Below are positions 23,938-31,584 of a stretch of DNA of 31,584 bases, in pieces; within the stretch, counting starts at the first letter, position 1, and each line of letters starts with the position of its first letter. The notes under the pieces were generated by a model. The model made no database searches. It was given only the letters and a program-made list of their open reading frames with translations, and was not told the origin of the DNA. This DNA comes from Rhodospirillaceae bacterium (GTDB lineage: Bacteria; Pseudomonadota; Alphaproteobacteria; Rhodospirillales; Magnetospirillaceae): contig JASLCK010000029.1 of assembly GCA_030151865.1 (NCBI GenBank), positions 1-31,584 of the forward strand, read 5' to 3'. The translations under genes and the position numbers were made by a program.

Positions 23938-23976
23938 CGAACGCCCCGTCGCTTTCGGCGGGGCGTTCGGCGTTTT
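23938..23976 (+). terminator. Rho-independent terminator after the rodZ-like gene
   Basis: A perfect 11-bp stem, CGAACGCCCCG at 23938-23948 and CGGGGCGTTCG at 23959-23969, is followed by a short T run (gcgtttt). It stands 8 bases after the stop and ~100 bases before ispG. Confidence 0.75.
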
Positions 23977-24077
23977 GGCGCGTCCGTTATGCCCGATCAG
24001 GGCAACGCCGCGCTTTGTCTGGGGCGGCGATTTGCGCTATAACCCCATCCCCACTCCATTGCAGCGTCGAGAAGGCC

Positions 24078-25199
24078 ATGAGCGTCCGGCCATACCGCGA
24101 AATTCACCGCCGAAAAAGCCGCCAGATTTTTGTCGGCAAGGTGCCCGTCGGCGGTGACGCCCCGATCACCGTCCAATCCATGACCAATACCCTGACCACC
24201 GATGTCAAGGCGACGGTGGCGCAGATCCATGCGCTGGAAGAAGCGGGCGCGGACATCGTGCGGGTGTCATGCCCGGATCAGGAGTCCGCTCTGGCCCTGA
24301 AGGACATCATCCGCGAGGTGCATGTCCCGATCGTCGCCGACATCCATTTTCATTATCGCCGCGCTATCGAGGCGGCGGAATCGGGTGCGGCCTGTCTGCG
24401 CATCAATCCCGGCAATATCGGTTCGGCGGATCGGGTGCGCGAAGTGGTGCAGGCGGCCAAGGACCATGGCTGTTCCATGCGCATCGGCGTCAATGCCGGC
24501 AGTCTGGAAAAAGAACTGCTGGAACGCTATGGCGAGCCCTGCCCGGAAGCCATGGTGGAAAGCGCCATGCGCCATGCCCGCATCCTGGAAGACAACGATT
24601 TCTTTGACTTCAAGATCAGCGTCAAGGCGTCCGACGTGTTTCTGGCGGTCGCGGCCTATCAGGGGCTGGCGGAAGCCTGCGATTATCCGCTGCATCTGGG
24701 CATCACCGAGGCCGGCGGCTTGCGCGGCGGTACGGTGAAGTCGGCCATCGGCATTGGTTCGCTGCTGTGGGCCGGGGTGGGTGATACCATCCGCGTTTCC
24801 CTGTCTGCCGATCCGGTGGAGGAAATCAAGGCCGGGTTTGAAATTCTGAAGTCCCTGGGGCTGCGCCATCGCGGCGTGCGCATCGTGTCGTGCCCGTCTT
24901 GCGCCCGTCAGGGCTTCGACGTGGTCAAGACCGTGGAAACCCTGGAAAACCGTCTGGCCCATATCACCACGCCCTTGACCCTGTCGATCATCGGCTGCGT
25001 CGTCAACGGCCCCGGCGAAGCCCGCGAAACCGATCTCGGCCTGACCGGCGGCGGTGGCGGCAGCCATATGGTTTATGTGGGCGGCAGCCCGGATCACAAG
25101 ATCGACAGCCCGGAAATGGTCGATCACATCGTCTCGCTGGTCGAGCGCAAGGCTGCTGCTATCGAAGCGGCCAATGCCGCCGACACGTCCAACGTCTAA
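24078..25199 (+). CDS. ispG: 4-hydroxy-3-methylbut-2-en-1-yl diphosphate synthase
   Basis: A 373-residue [4Fe-4S] enzyme that converts methylerythritol cyclodiphosphate to HMBPP, the penultimate step of the MEP isoprenoid pathway. The N-terminal TIM barrel starts with VGGDAPITVQSMTNT and includes VADIHFHY and RINPGNIG. The C-terminal cluster domain has the three iron-sulfur cysteines C272 and C275 (SCPSCARQGFDV) and C307 (IGCVVNGPGEA), with the conserved catalytic Glu at 314. ATG 24078 is chosen because MSVRPYREIHRR is the normal family N terminus; the frame is open to a TTG at 24015 but that adds unrelated residues. The ribosome binding site (GAGAAGG) is close to the start. hisS follows 21 bases later. 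Confidence 0.97.
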   Translation: MSVRPYREIHRRKSRQIFVGKVPVGGDAPITVQSMTNTLTTDVKATVAQIHALEEAGADIVRVSCPDQESALALKDIIREVHVPIVADIHFHYRRAIEAAESGAACLRINPGNIGSADRVREVVQAAKDHGCSMRIGVNAGSLEKELLERYGEPCPEAMVESAMRHARILEDNDFFDFKISVKASDVFLAVAAYQGLAEACDYPLHLGITEAGGLRGGTVKSAIGIGSLLWAGVGDTIRVSLSADPVEEIKAGFEILKSLGLRHRGVRIVSCPSCARQGFDVVKTVETLENRLAHITTPLTLSIIGCVVNGPGEARETDLGLTGGGGGSHMVYVGGSPDHKIDSPEMVDHIVSLVERKAAAIEAANAADTSNV

Positions 25200-25220
25200 A
25201 GCAAGAGAGAGCGCGCCCCC

Positions 25221-26459
25221 GTGTCTTCCCTTCAGTCCGTTCGCGGCACCCACGATCTGCTGCCCGACGAAGCCCGCCGTCATCGCCGGGTCGAGGAAAT
25301 CGCCTTTGACGTCGCCCGCCGCTACGGCTTTGGCGAAATCATCACCCCCATCTTCGAATTCACCGAAGTCTTCGCCCGCACATTGGGCGATACCTCCGAC
25401 GTGGTGACCAAGGAGATGTATACCTTCACCGACCGCTCGGGCGAATCCATCACCCTGCGCCCGGAAAACACCGCCGGCGTGGCCCGTGCCTTCATCTCGG
25501 GCGGGTTGTCGCAGAATTTGCCGCTGAAGTTTTTCTATCGCGGCCCGATGTTCCGTTATGAACGCCCGCAAAAGGGGCGTCTGCGCCAGTTCAACCAGAT
25601 CGGTGTCGAGTTGCTGGGCGTCGAAGGTCCGCAGGCTGATATCGAAGTGATTGCGCTGGGCTATCACGTGCTGCGTGCGCTGGGGCTGGGCGACAAGGTC
25701 AAGCTGGAATTGAACAGTCTGGGCGACGCCGAATCCCGCGCCGCCTATCGCGATGCCCTGGTGGCCTTCCTGCTGGAACGCAAGGACCGCCTGTCCAAGG
25801 AAAGTCTGGACCGGCTGGAACGCAATCCCCTGCGGGTTCTGGATTCCAAGGATGAAGGCGACCGCGCCGTGGTGGTCGATGCGCCGATCCTGACCGATTA
25901 TCTGAACGAAGCGTCGCGCACCTTCTTTGATACCGTCAAGGCTGGCCTGACTGCTGTCGGGGTGCCGTTCGAACTGAATTCCCGACTGGTGCGCGGGCTG
26001 GATTACTACAGCCATACCGCGTTCGAGTTCACCAGCACCGATCTGGGCTCGCAGGGCACCGTCCTGGCGGGCGGGCGCTATGACGGCCTGATCGGCCAGA
26101 TGGGCGGCCCGGCCACCTCGGGCATCGGCTGGGCGGCTGGGGCCGAACGTCTGTCCATGCTGGTGGAAGACACCAGCAGCCAGGACCGCCCCATCGCCAT
26201 CATTCCCATGGGCGGCGGGCTGGAAGCCTTGCAGATTGCCCAAGCCCTGCGCGATGCGGGCTTTGTGATCGATCTGGGTTATTCGGGCAACATGAAGAAG
26301 CGTATGGCCCGGGCCAATAAGCAGAACGCGCGGGCGGCCATCATCCTGGGCGAGGACGAACTGGCCCGGCAGGCGGCTATGGTGCGCGATCTCGACAGCG
26401 GCGAGCAACAGGAAGTCGCGCTGTCGGCCTTGGTCGATCATCTGGCGCGGTTTCGGTAA
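25221..26459 (+). CDS. hisS: Histidyl-tRNA synthetase
   Basis: A 412-residue class II aminoacyl-tRNA synthetase that charges tRNA-His in the cytoplasm. The N terminus SVRGTHDLLPDE is the usual HisRS start. Visible motifs are TLRPENTAGVARA (~79-90), motif 2 FYRGPMFRYERPQKGRLRQF (~105-124), the histidine-binding LVRGLDYYSHTAFEF (256-270) and motif 3 GIGWAAGAERL (301-311). The C-terminal anticodon-binding domain follows, with GYSGNMKKRMARANK. Length is normal. The start is GTG with AAGAGAGAG 9 bases upstream. It lies 21 bases after ispG and 5 bases before the glutamyl-tRNA reductase gene, so the three are probably co-transcribed. Confidence 0.97.
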   Translation: MSSLQSVRGTHDLLPDEARRHRRVEEIAFDVARRYGFGEIITPIFEFTEVFARTLGDTSDVVTKEMYTFTDRSGESITLRPENTAGVARAFISGGLSQNLPLKFFYRGPMFRYERPQKGRLRQFNQIGVELLGVEGPQADIEVIALGYHVLRALGLGDKVKLELNSLGDAESRAAYRDALVAFLLERKDRLSKESLDRLERNPLRVLDSKDEGDRAVVVDAPILTDYLNEASRTFFDTVKAGLTAVGVPFELNSRLVRGLDYYSHTAFEFTSTDLGSQGTVLAGGRYDGLIGQMGGPATSGIGWAAGAERLSMLVEDTSSQDRPIAIIPMGGGLEALQIAQALRDAGFVIDLGYSGNMKKRMARANKQNARAAIILGEDELARQAAMVRDLDSGEQQEVALSALVDHLARFR

Positions 26460-26464
26460 CGCCG

Positions 26465-27727
26465 ATGTCGGTTGAGCTGTCCTCTCTGCGGCCGATTGTC
26501 ATCGGCGCCAACCATCGTTCCAGCGCCCTGCCGCTGCGCGATGCGCTGTTTGTCGATGACGCGGCGCAAGGGGACTTCCTGGTCGGTCTGAAACAGGCCG
26601 GGCTGTTGCAGGCCATGGCCGTTTCCACCTGCGACCGGGTGGAAGTGTGGGCACTGCATCACGACGCTTTCTTTGTCGAAACCGTCGTGACCGAAGCCTT
26701 TGCGGCGCGGGCGGGGATTTCCCTGGAAGCCTTGTCGGGGCAGCTTTATGTCCTGGCCGATGAGGCTGCGGCCCGCCACTGTTTTGCCGTCACCTCGTCG
26801 CTGGACAGTCTGGTGATCGGCGAGCCCCATGTGCTGGGACAGGTGAAAGCCTGTCAACGCATGGCCCGCGATGCCGGAACCTGTGGGGCGGAACTGGAAA
26901 ACCTGTTGTCGGCGGCCTATGCCACCGCCAAGCGGGTCCGCAGCGAAACTTCGGTGGCGGAGCGGCCCGTTTCGATCGCGTCGGCGGCGGTGCAGTTTGC
27001 CCGCGACCTGCAAGGCGATCTGTCGGACTGCGACGGCCTGATGATCGGCGCGGGCGATATGGGCGAGTTGGTGGCCGAAAGTCTGCTGGCGGCGGGCATG
27101 CGCCGTCTGGTGGTGGCTGCGCCCCGGCAAAGCCGCGCCGTTGCGGTGGCGGAAAGCCTGAACTGCCATGTCGGTTCGATGGATGATCTGCCCCAGCTTT
27201 TGGCTGAATCCGACATCGTCTTGACGGCGGTCAGCGGACGCCATACGGTCTTGGCACCCGATCAGGTGCACCAGGCGTTGCGCAAGCGTCGCCGCAAGCC
27301 GATTTTTCTGGTGGATGCTGGTATCCCCGGCGACATCGATCCGGCGGTCAACCGGGTGGACGGGGCGTATCTTTACGATCTGACCGACCTGGAACGCATC
27401 GCCATGGAAGGCCGCGCCAACCGCGAAGCGGCGGCGCGCGACGCCTGGGCCATTGTTGATGCCGAACTGGCGGTTTTTGCCAGGAATTTGGCGGCCCGTG
27501 CGGCGGTTCCGGCCATCGTGGCGCTGCGCAGCCGGTTCGAGGCTGTGCGCGACGCCGTGCTGGGCGAAGCGGCGGGGGATGTGGAAAAGGCGACGCGGCT
27601 GTTGGTCAGCCGCCTGTTGCATGAACCGAGTGAAGCCATGCGCGACATCGCCAGCCGGGGCGATGCGAGCCGGGCTGAATGGGAAGCGGCGGAACATCTG
27701 CTGAAGCGGCTGTTCCGGCTGGATTAG
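26465..27727 (+). CDS. hemA: Glutamyl-tRNA reductase, divergent
   Basis: A 420-residue protein of the glutamyl-tRNA reductase family (C5 route to 5-aminolevulinate: Glu-tRNA to glutamate semialdehyde). The catalytic Cys is present (C56 in STCDRVEV), as are SSLDSLVIGEPHVLGQVK, the Rossmann loop GAGDMG (195-200) and YLYDLTDLERI, followed by a normal dimerisation domain. Several signature residues differ from typical family members: NHRSSAL for NHxTAP, STCDR for STCNR, VAAPR (217-221) where the NADPH-contacting NRT is usual, and IPGDIDP (287-293) for VPRDIDP. Most alphaproteobacteria make aminolevulinate with ALA synthase instead, so its role here is open. It sits 5 bases after hisS and 15 before prfA; the hemA-prfA-prmC order also occurs in E. 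coli. The symbol follows the GluTR meaning of hemA, not ALA synthase. Confidence 0.85.
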   Translation: MSVELSSLRPIVIGANHRSSALPLRDALFVDDAAQGDFLVGLKQAGLLQAMAVSTCDRVEVWALHHDAFFVETVVTEAFAARAGISLEALSGQLYVLADEAAARHCFAVTSSLDSLVIGEPHVLGQVKACQRMARDAGTCGAELENLLSAAYATAKRVRSETSVAERPVSIASAAVQFARDLQGDLSDCDGLMIGAGDMGELVAESLLAAGMRRLVVAAPRQSRAVAVAESLNCHVGSMDDLPQLLAESDIVLTAVSGRHTVLAPDQVHQALRKRRRKPIFLVDAGIPGDIDPAVNRVDGAYLYDLTDLERIAMEGRANREAAARDAWAIVDAELAVFARNLAARAAVPAIVALRSRFEAVRDAVLGEAAGDVEKATRLLVSRLLHEPSEAMRDIASRGDASRAEWEAAEHLLKRLFRLD

Positions 27728-27742
27728 ACGAGATAAACGCCG

Positions 27743-28822
27743 ATGAATTTGGAATTGACCTTCGACCGGGTTCTGACCCGTCATGCCGAATTGTCGGCCA
27801 TGCTGGCGGGCGAGGGCGGATCGACCGATTCGCACAGCTTCGTCAAGATGTCGAAGGAGTTGGCCGAACTGGATCCGGTGGTGGCGGGCATCAATGCCCT
27901 GCGCCAGTTGAAGGCCGAGATGGACGACGCCGCCCTGATGAAGGACGACGCTTCTGCCGATCCCGATATGCGGTCCCTGGCGGAGGAGGAATTCTACGCC
28001 CTGAAGGAGCGTCTGCCGGAGATGGAGCGGCAGGTGCAAATCTCGCTGCTGCCCAAGGACGAGGCCGACGAAAAGAACGCCATCCTGGAAGTGCGCGCGG
28101 GCACCGGCGGGGATGAAGCGGCGTTGTTTGCCGCCGAACTGTTTCGCATGTACGAACGCTATGCCGCCTTGCATGGCTGGCGGTTCGAGCCGCTGGACAT
28201 CAGCGATACCGGCATCGGCGGCTTCAAGGAAGCCAGCGCCAGCATCACCGGGCGCGGCGTGTTCGCGCTGCTGAAGTTCGAATCCGGTGTGCACCGGGTG
28301 CAGCGCGTGCCGGTGACCGAAGCGGGCGGGCGCATCCATACCTCGGCGGCGACGGTGGCGGTGCTGCCGGAGGCCGAGGATGTGGACATCCAGTTGGATG
28401 ACAAGGATCTGCGCTTCGATGTCTACCGTTCGCAAGGTTCGGGCGGGCAGAGCGTCAACACCACCGACTCGGCGGTGCGCGTGACCCATATTCCCACCGG
28501 TCTGGCGGTGGCCTGCCAGCAGGAAAAGAGCCAGCATAAGAACAAGGCGACCGCCTTGAAGCTGCTGCGTTCGCGGCTTTATGACATGGAACGCGCCGCC
28601 AAGGACGCCGAGCGCGCCGCCAACCGCAAGAATCAGGTGGGCTCGGGCGACCGTTCGGAACGCATTCGCACCTATAACTTCCCGCAAGGGCGCGTCACTG
28701 ATCACCGCATCAACCTGACCCTTTACAAGATCGACAAGGTGATGGAAGGCGAAGCCCTGGGCGAACTGATCGACGCGCTGGTGGCAGCCGATCAGGCGGC
28801 CCGTCTGGCGGATATGGAATGA
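27743..28822 (+). CDS. prfA: Peptide chain release factor 1
   Basis: A 359-residue class I release factor that recognises UAA/UAG on the ribosome and triggers peptide release. The peptidyl-transferase GGQ motif is in SQGSGGQSVNTTDSAV (Q236). The codon-reading loop is PVTEAGGRIHTSA, where the RF1 tripeptide is PVT, a known variant of PAT; RF2 would show SPF. The C-terminal region has QQEKSQHKNK and the RIRTYNFPQGRVTDHR stretch typical of RF1. Length is normal. Its last 4 bases overlap the start of prmC (ATGA), the enzyme that methylates the GGQ glutamine, so the pair is translationally coupled. Confidence 0.97.
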   Translation: MNLELTFDRVLTRHAELSAMLAGEGGSTDSHSFVKMSKELAELDPVVAGINALRQLKAEMDDAALMKDDASADPDMRSLAEEEFYALKERLPEMERQVQISLLPKDEADEKNAILEVRAGTGGDEAALFAAELFRMYERYAALHGWRFEPLDISDTGIGGFKEASASITGRGVFALLKFESGVHRVQRVPVTEAGGRIHTSAATVAVLPEAEDVDIQLDDKDLRFDVYRSQGSGGQSVNTTDSAVRVTHIPTGLAVACQQEKSQHKNKATALKLLRSRLYDMERAAKDAERAANRKNQVGSGDRSERIRTYNFPQGRVTDHRINLTLYKIDKVMEGEALGELIDALVAADQAARLADME

Positions 28823-29670
28823 TTTCCTGCGGCGACGCGCTGCGTCAGGTGACGGCGCGTCTAAACCGCGCCGGGGTGGACAATGCCCGTCTGGATGCCC
28901 GCATCCTGCTGGCCCAAGCGCTCGGTATCGACAGCATGGCGGTGTTCAGCTATCCCGAGCGCCGTTTGAGCGAACAGGAATGGGCCGCCGCCCAAGATTT
29001 TGCCCATCGGCGCGAACAGCGCGAGCCGGTTTCGCACATCATCGGACGGCGGGAATTCTGGAGCCTGACCTTTAAGGTCACCCCCGCCACCTTGGATCCG
29101 CGCCCCGATACGGAAACCCTGGTGCAAGCCCTGCTGGACCGGGTGAGCGATCGCGCCGCGCCCTTGTCGATCGTCGATTTTGGGACCGGGTCGGGCTGCA
29201 TCCTGTTGGCACTGTTGTCGGAACTGCCCAACGCCCGTGGGCTGGGGATCGACCAAAGCACGGACGCCCTGGCGGTGGCGGCGGATAATGCCCGTGCCCT
29301 GGGGCTGGATGGACGGGTGGAATTCCATCTGGGCGATTGGGGGGCGGGCCTGTCGGGGCCGTTTGATCTGATCGTGTCGAACCCGCCTTACATCCCCGCC
29401 GCCGATATGGCCGGGTTGGAGCCGGAAGTGACCCGATATGAACCCCAGACCGCCCTGGTGGGCGGAGTTGACGGGCTGGACTGTTACCGCGCCCTGGCCC
29501 CCGATATTGCCCGCCTGCTGGCCCCCCGGGGTTGGGCCGGGTTGGAATTCGGGCAGGGTCAGGCGGCGGATGTTTCGGCCATCATGGCTGCCGCCGGGCT
29601 GAAGACAGAAGAGGTGCGGGCTGATCTTGCCGCTATTGATCGCTGCGTGATTCTGTCGTCCGGACGATAA
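28819..29670 (+). CDS. prmC: Release factor glutamine N5-methyltransferase
   Basis: A 283-residue SAM-dependent methyltransferase that modifies the glutamine of the GGQ motif in release factors. The N-terminal helical domain (~1-80) contains PVSHIIGRREFWSL, a family hallmark that precedes the TLDPRPDTE stretch. The Rossmann domain has the SAM loop DFGTGSGCI (D120-I128; DLGTGSG is more usual) and the catalytic NPPYIP (N188-P193). Its ATG overlaps the prfA stop codon. The stop lies next to a 12-bp palindrome (29656-29667), and no clear T-run terminator follows, so transcription may continue into the DUF4167 leader. Confidence 0.96.
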   Translation: MISCGDALRQVTARLNRAGVDNARLDARILLAQALGIDSMAVFSYPERRLSEQEWAAAQDFAHRREQREPVSHIIGRREFWSLTFKVTPATLDPRPDTETLVQALLDRVSDRAAPLSIVDFGTGSGCILLALLSELPNARGLGIDQSTDALAVAADNARALGLDGRVEFHLGDWGAGLSGPFDLIVSNPPYIPAADMAGLEPEVTRYEPQTALVGGVDGLDCYRALAPDIARLLAPRGWAGLEFGQGQAADVSAIMAAAGLKTEEVRADLAAIDRCVILSSGR

Positions 29671-29922
29671 TCGGGCAGTAATCGGAGGACGTTCTTAAAA
29701 AATTCCAATTCTGCGAAAAAAAATGTTGGAAAGTCGGGGCAGGCCAACTACTTTGTTGCCGCGCGCGACAGCCAAGGCGAGTTTGCGTCGAGTCTTTGGA
29801 CTCCGCCCTCCGCTGTATGTCGTCACTCCCATAAGTCGCCAGCCCAGGGCCTGCGAACTTCGCACGGGAAAATCCCCCATGTTTGGGGTTTTGAGTAACC
29901 ACTACTTGTGTATGTAGGTGCC
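29671..29922 (+). promoter_or_regulatory. Structured leader region before the DUF4167 gene
   Basis: A 252-base gap without a supported gene. It starts with a direct repeat of TAATCGG (29668-29674 and 29679-29685). It then holds several potential hairpins: TTCCAA with TTGGAA around an A-rich loop (~29702-29730), GAGTC-TTTG-GACTC (~29787-29800), TGCGAA-C-TTCGCA (~29851-29863), and near the start codon a terminator-like hairpin at 29869-29892 (AAAA/CCCC paired to GGGG/TTTT with a bulged T). It could be the 5' untranslated region of the DUF4167 mRNA or contain a small RNA. The hairpins are read by eye, with no folding energy calculated. Confidence 0.35.
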
Positions 29923-30504
29923 ATGAAACCAGGACAAAACGCCGGCAAGCAGCGTTCGCGTGGCCGGAGCAATAATGGTGCCGGCGGGAAGGGCCGCATG
30001 CCGTCCCGTAATCAAACCTATGACAGCAACGGCCCGGACATCCGCATTCGCGGTAATGCCCATCAGGTTCTGGAAAAGTATCTGGCGATGGCCCGCGACG
30101 CCTCGGCCCAAGGTGATCGCATCGCTGCCGAAAATTACTATCAGCACGCCGAGCATTATTTCCGCGTGATCAACAACCAGGCTCAGCATAACGGCAATCG
30201 TCCTGTTCAGCGTCCTTTGGTGACGCCTGCCGACGACCATGCTCTGCTGTCCGGCGACCTGGATGACGAGGGGGATGAAAACGACTCCTCGGTGATCGAG
30301 GATGAAGTCGAGAACGACGGTGACGTTGAAGTCGTGGCTGAAAGCGAAGCTGAAGCCGAAGCCGAAGTCATCGTGCGCGGTGCCGAAGTGATCGCTGCCG
30401 AGCCCCAACCGGCTCCGGTTGCGGAAGAGGAACCCGTTGTCGTCAAACGTCGTCGCGGCCCACGCCGCCCCAGCGTTGACCCGGCGGAAGCGGTGAACGC
30501 CTGA
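29923..30504 (+). CDS. DUF4167 domain protein
   Basis: A 193-residue cytoplasmic protein of the DUF4167 family, found essentially in Alphaproteobacteria and often next to prmC. The N-terminal ~30 residues are Gly/Asn/Arg/Lys-rich (KQRSRGRSNNGAGG). The conserved domain lies at ~32-86: YDSNGPDIRIRGNAHQVLEK, then YLAMARDAS and ENYYQHAEHYFRV. A long acidic, low-complexity region follows (~112-175), with GDLDDEGDENDSSVIEDEVE and EAEAEAE, and then a basic tail VVKRRRGPRR. The basic-domain-acidic-basic layout suggests nucleic-acid or ribosome association, but the function is not established. ATG 29923 matches the family N terminus; a GTG at 29908 in frame is the alternative and neither has a well-spaced ribosome binding site. 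Confidence 0.85.
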   Translation: MKPGQNAGKQRSRGRSNNGAGGKGRMPSRNQTYDSNGPDIRIRGNAHQVLEKYLAMARDASAQGDRIAAENYYQHAEHYFRVINNQAQHNGNRPVQRPLVTPADDHALLSGDLDDEGDENDSSVIEDEVENDGDVEVVAESEAEAEAEVIVRGAEVIAAEPQPAPVAEEEPVVVKRRRGPRRPSVDPAEAVNA

Positions 30505-30533
30505 TCGGCGTTTGCTCTGATGGGCAGGTAAAC

Positions 30534-30562
30534 AAAAGGCCGGGACATGTTCCCGGCCTTTT
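30534..30562. terminator. Bidirectional terminator between DUF4167 and cytochrome c genes
   Basis: A perfect 12-bp stem, AAAAGGCCGGGA at 30534-30545 and TCCCGGCCTTTT at 30551-30562, has a five-base loop. It lies between two convergent stops, and A and T tracts at the ends let it work on both strands. Confidence 0.88.
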
Positions 30563-30589
30563 GCCTTTTGGGCGTGTTTTGCCGTCTTC

Positions 30590-31584
30590 TTATTTGGCGA
30601 CGGGGGCCTGTTGGGCCTGCGCTTCTTTTTCCTTCTTCAGCTTTTCGCGGGCGGCGGCGTCTTCGGCGCGGATTTGTTCGAAGGGCCCGTATTTGTGCTG
30701 GGTTTCGCTAAAGGAATCCACGTAAGGACCCCAGGGAAAATCTTCCGGCTTGTCATAGGGATTCGAGAAATCCTTGGCGACTTCGCCTTCACGCGGCTGA
30801 CGGGGGTGGGAAATGACATATCCCGCCACGTCGTAGGCGTCATCCTTGGACAAGGCCGGATGATCCCAGGTCGATTGCCCATAAGGCATGTTGGTGTAAA
30901 CATACTGGAAGGTCGACAGGATGCGGAACATCGAGGCGGATTCGCTGGTGGCGTCCGGACCCCACAGCGGCGGGAATTCATACCCCTTGGTGTCGCCCTT
31001 GACGCCGACCCGCTTGCCCAGGCCGTCTTCGCCATGACAGACGGCGCAGTTTTCGGTGAACACCACCTTGCCGCGATCAAGATTGGCGGCCCGATTGGGT
31101 TCCTTGACGACCATTTCCTTTTCGCCGATCAGCTTGGCCCCCTTGGGGATGCCGCGCGACAGATATTCGATATAGGCGGCCAGCGCCTTCATCTCTTTCG
31201 AATCTTCGGGAATGGCGCGGCCCGACAGGCTGTGGGTGAAACAGAGATTGATGCGGTTTTCCAGCGTCACCGTCTTGCCGAAGCGGGGCTGGAACTGCGG
31301 ATAAGCGCCATAGGTGCCGATCAGCGGCGCGGCATAGGGAATGGTCGCCGCCGCGCGGTGGCAACTGGCGCAGGCCATGTTGGTCCCGGCATAACGCTTT
31401 GACGGGTCGGCGACTTCCGGCCCCAGATATTCCGACGTATGCACCAAAATATCCTGACCGAACTTGATCAGGCGGTTCTGTTCCGTATCCGGCAGCTTGG
31501 ACAGATCGATTTCCGGCGTCGGCCACTTGGTCAGATCGACTACCGGGCGGTCGTCGGCCTGGGCCGCGCCAATTCCGCCCAAAG
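30590..31584 (-). CDS. Dihaem cytochrome c, TsdA-like (thiosulfate dehydrogenase family), N-terminus missing
   Basis: At least 331 residues of an exported dihaem cytochrome c; the gene runs off the right edge, so the true start and most of the signal peptide are missing (the visible GGIGAAQA looks like the end of one). Haem 1 is CASCH at ~31372-31358, preceded by LGPEVADPSKRYAG. Haem 2 is CAVCH at ~31048-31034. Between them ENRINLCFTHSLSGRAIP carries a Cys (codon 31243-31241) at the position where TsdA thiosulfate dehydrogenases use Cys as an axial haem ligand, and NMPYG later offers a Met ligand for the second haem. Thiosulfate-to-tetrathionate oxidation, or the reverse, in the periplasm is therefore plausible. 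The Lys/Glu/Gln-rich C-terminal tail is unusual for a cytochrome. Other dihaem cytochromes of this family cannot be excluded. Confidence 0.85.
   Translation of the reverse strand, partial: LGGIGAAQADDRPVVDLTKWPTPEIDLSKLPDTEQNRLIKFGQDILVHTSEYLGPEVADPSKRYAGTNMACASCHRAAATIPYAAPLIGTYGAYPQFQPRFGKTVTLENRINLCFTHSLSGRAIPEDSKEMKALAAYIEYLSRGIPKGAKLIGEKEMVVKEPNRAANLDRGKVVFTENCAVCHGEDGLGKRVGVKGDTKGYEFPPLWGPDATSESASMFRILSTFQYVYTNMPYGQSTWDHPALSKDDAYDVAGYVISHPRQPREGEVAKDFSNPYDKPEDFPWGPYVDSFSETQHKYGPFEQIRAEDAAAREKLKKEKEAQAQQAPVAK

Noticed and set aside
24267..26441. A 724-codon open frame on the minus strand opposite ispG and hisS
   Set aside because: Shadow of well-identified genes, with no recognisable motifs or ribosome binding site.
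26438..28705. A 755-codon open frame on the minus strand opposite hemA and prfA
   Set aside because: It mirrors the codon pattern of two clear housekeeping genes; its translation is His/Gln/Arg-rich with no domain, as expected for antisense frames in high-GC DNA.
29656..29667. 12-bp palindrome TCGTCCGGACGA at the prmC stop as a terminator
   Set aside because: It has no loop and no following T run, so it does not look like an intrinsic terminator.
1..31584. tRNA, rRNA, CRISPR arrays, insertion sequences or attachment sites
   Set aside because: No cloverleaf with a TTCGANTC-like arm, no regularly spaced direct repeats, no transposase or integrase frame and no long terminal repeats were seen; a tRNAscan or repeat search would settle it.

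Overview
The window looks like chromosomal DNA of a high-GC alphaproteobacterium, most likely Rhodospirillales (Magnetospirillum/Phaeospirillum-like). The evidence is the DUF4167 family, which is essentially alphaproteobacterial, the housekeeping block rodZ-ispG-hisS-hemA-prfA-prmC-DUF4167, the large number of PAS, Cache and chemoreceptor proteins, and a TsdA-like dihaem cytochrome c. The genus is an inference. Nothing suggests a phage, plasmid, insertion sequence, CRISPR array or tRNA. No gene-free stretch exceeds 300 bases; the longest are 22314-22571, 29671-29922, 15687-15928 and 8635-8867.

Left edge (1-794): the C-terminal part of purD, closed by a terminator. From 852 to 22313 lies a dense signal-transduction and envelope region. 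An AraC-type regulator and a classical chemoreceptor are divergent, with a strong extended -10 promoter in front of the receptor. A CoA-transferase family III protein follows. Next comes a minus-strand gene set read as PAS protein > membrane chemoreceptor > STAS-HATPase fusion > STAS protein (8634 down to 5339), which joins a split Aer-like redox receptor to a partner-switch module. An Old Yellow Enzyme and a large hybrid histidine kinase (Cache-PAS-HisKA-HATPase-REC-REC-HPt) are on the plus strand. A second PAS/chemoreceptor pair follows on the minus strand, its receptor ending in a zinc-binding CZB domain. Divergent from it is a REC-PAS-GGDEF-EAL protein. A five-gene, tightly coupled minus-strand operon (22313 down to 18025) then encodes only exported or membrane proteins: a His/Pro-rich secreted protein, a Sel1-repeat protein, a Cache-domain membrane protein, an alpha/beta hydrolase and a four-helix-bundle membrane protein. 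Neither membrane sensor has a cytoplasmic output domain.

Right part (22572-30504): housekeeping genes on the plus strand: rodZ-like, ispG, hisS, a divergent glutamyl-tRNA reductase, prfA, prmC (overlapping prfA by 4 nt) and, after a structured 250-nt leader, a DUF4167 protein. The window closes with a convergent dihaem cytochrome c cut by the right edge.

The most interesting items are the chemoreceptor/partner-switch gene set, the five-gene output-less envelope operon, the duplicated split-Aer pairs, and a glutamyl-tRNA reductase that has lost several signature residues.
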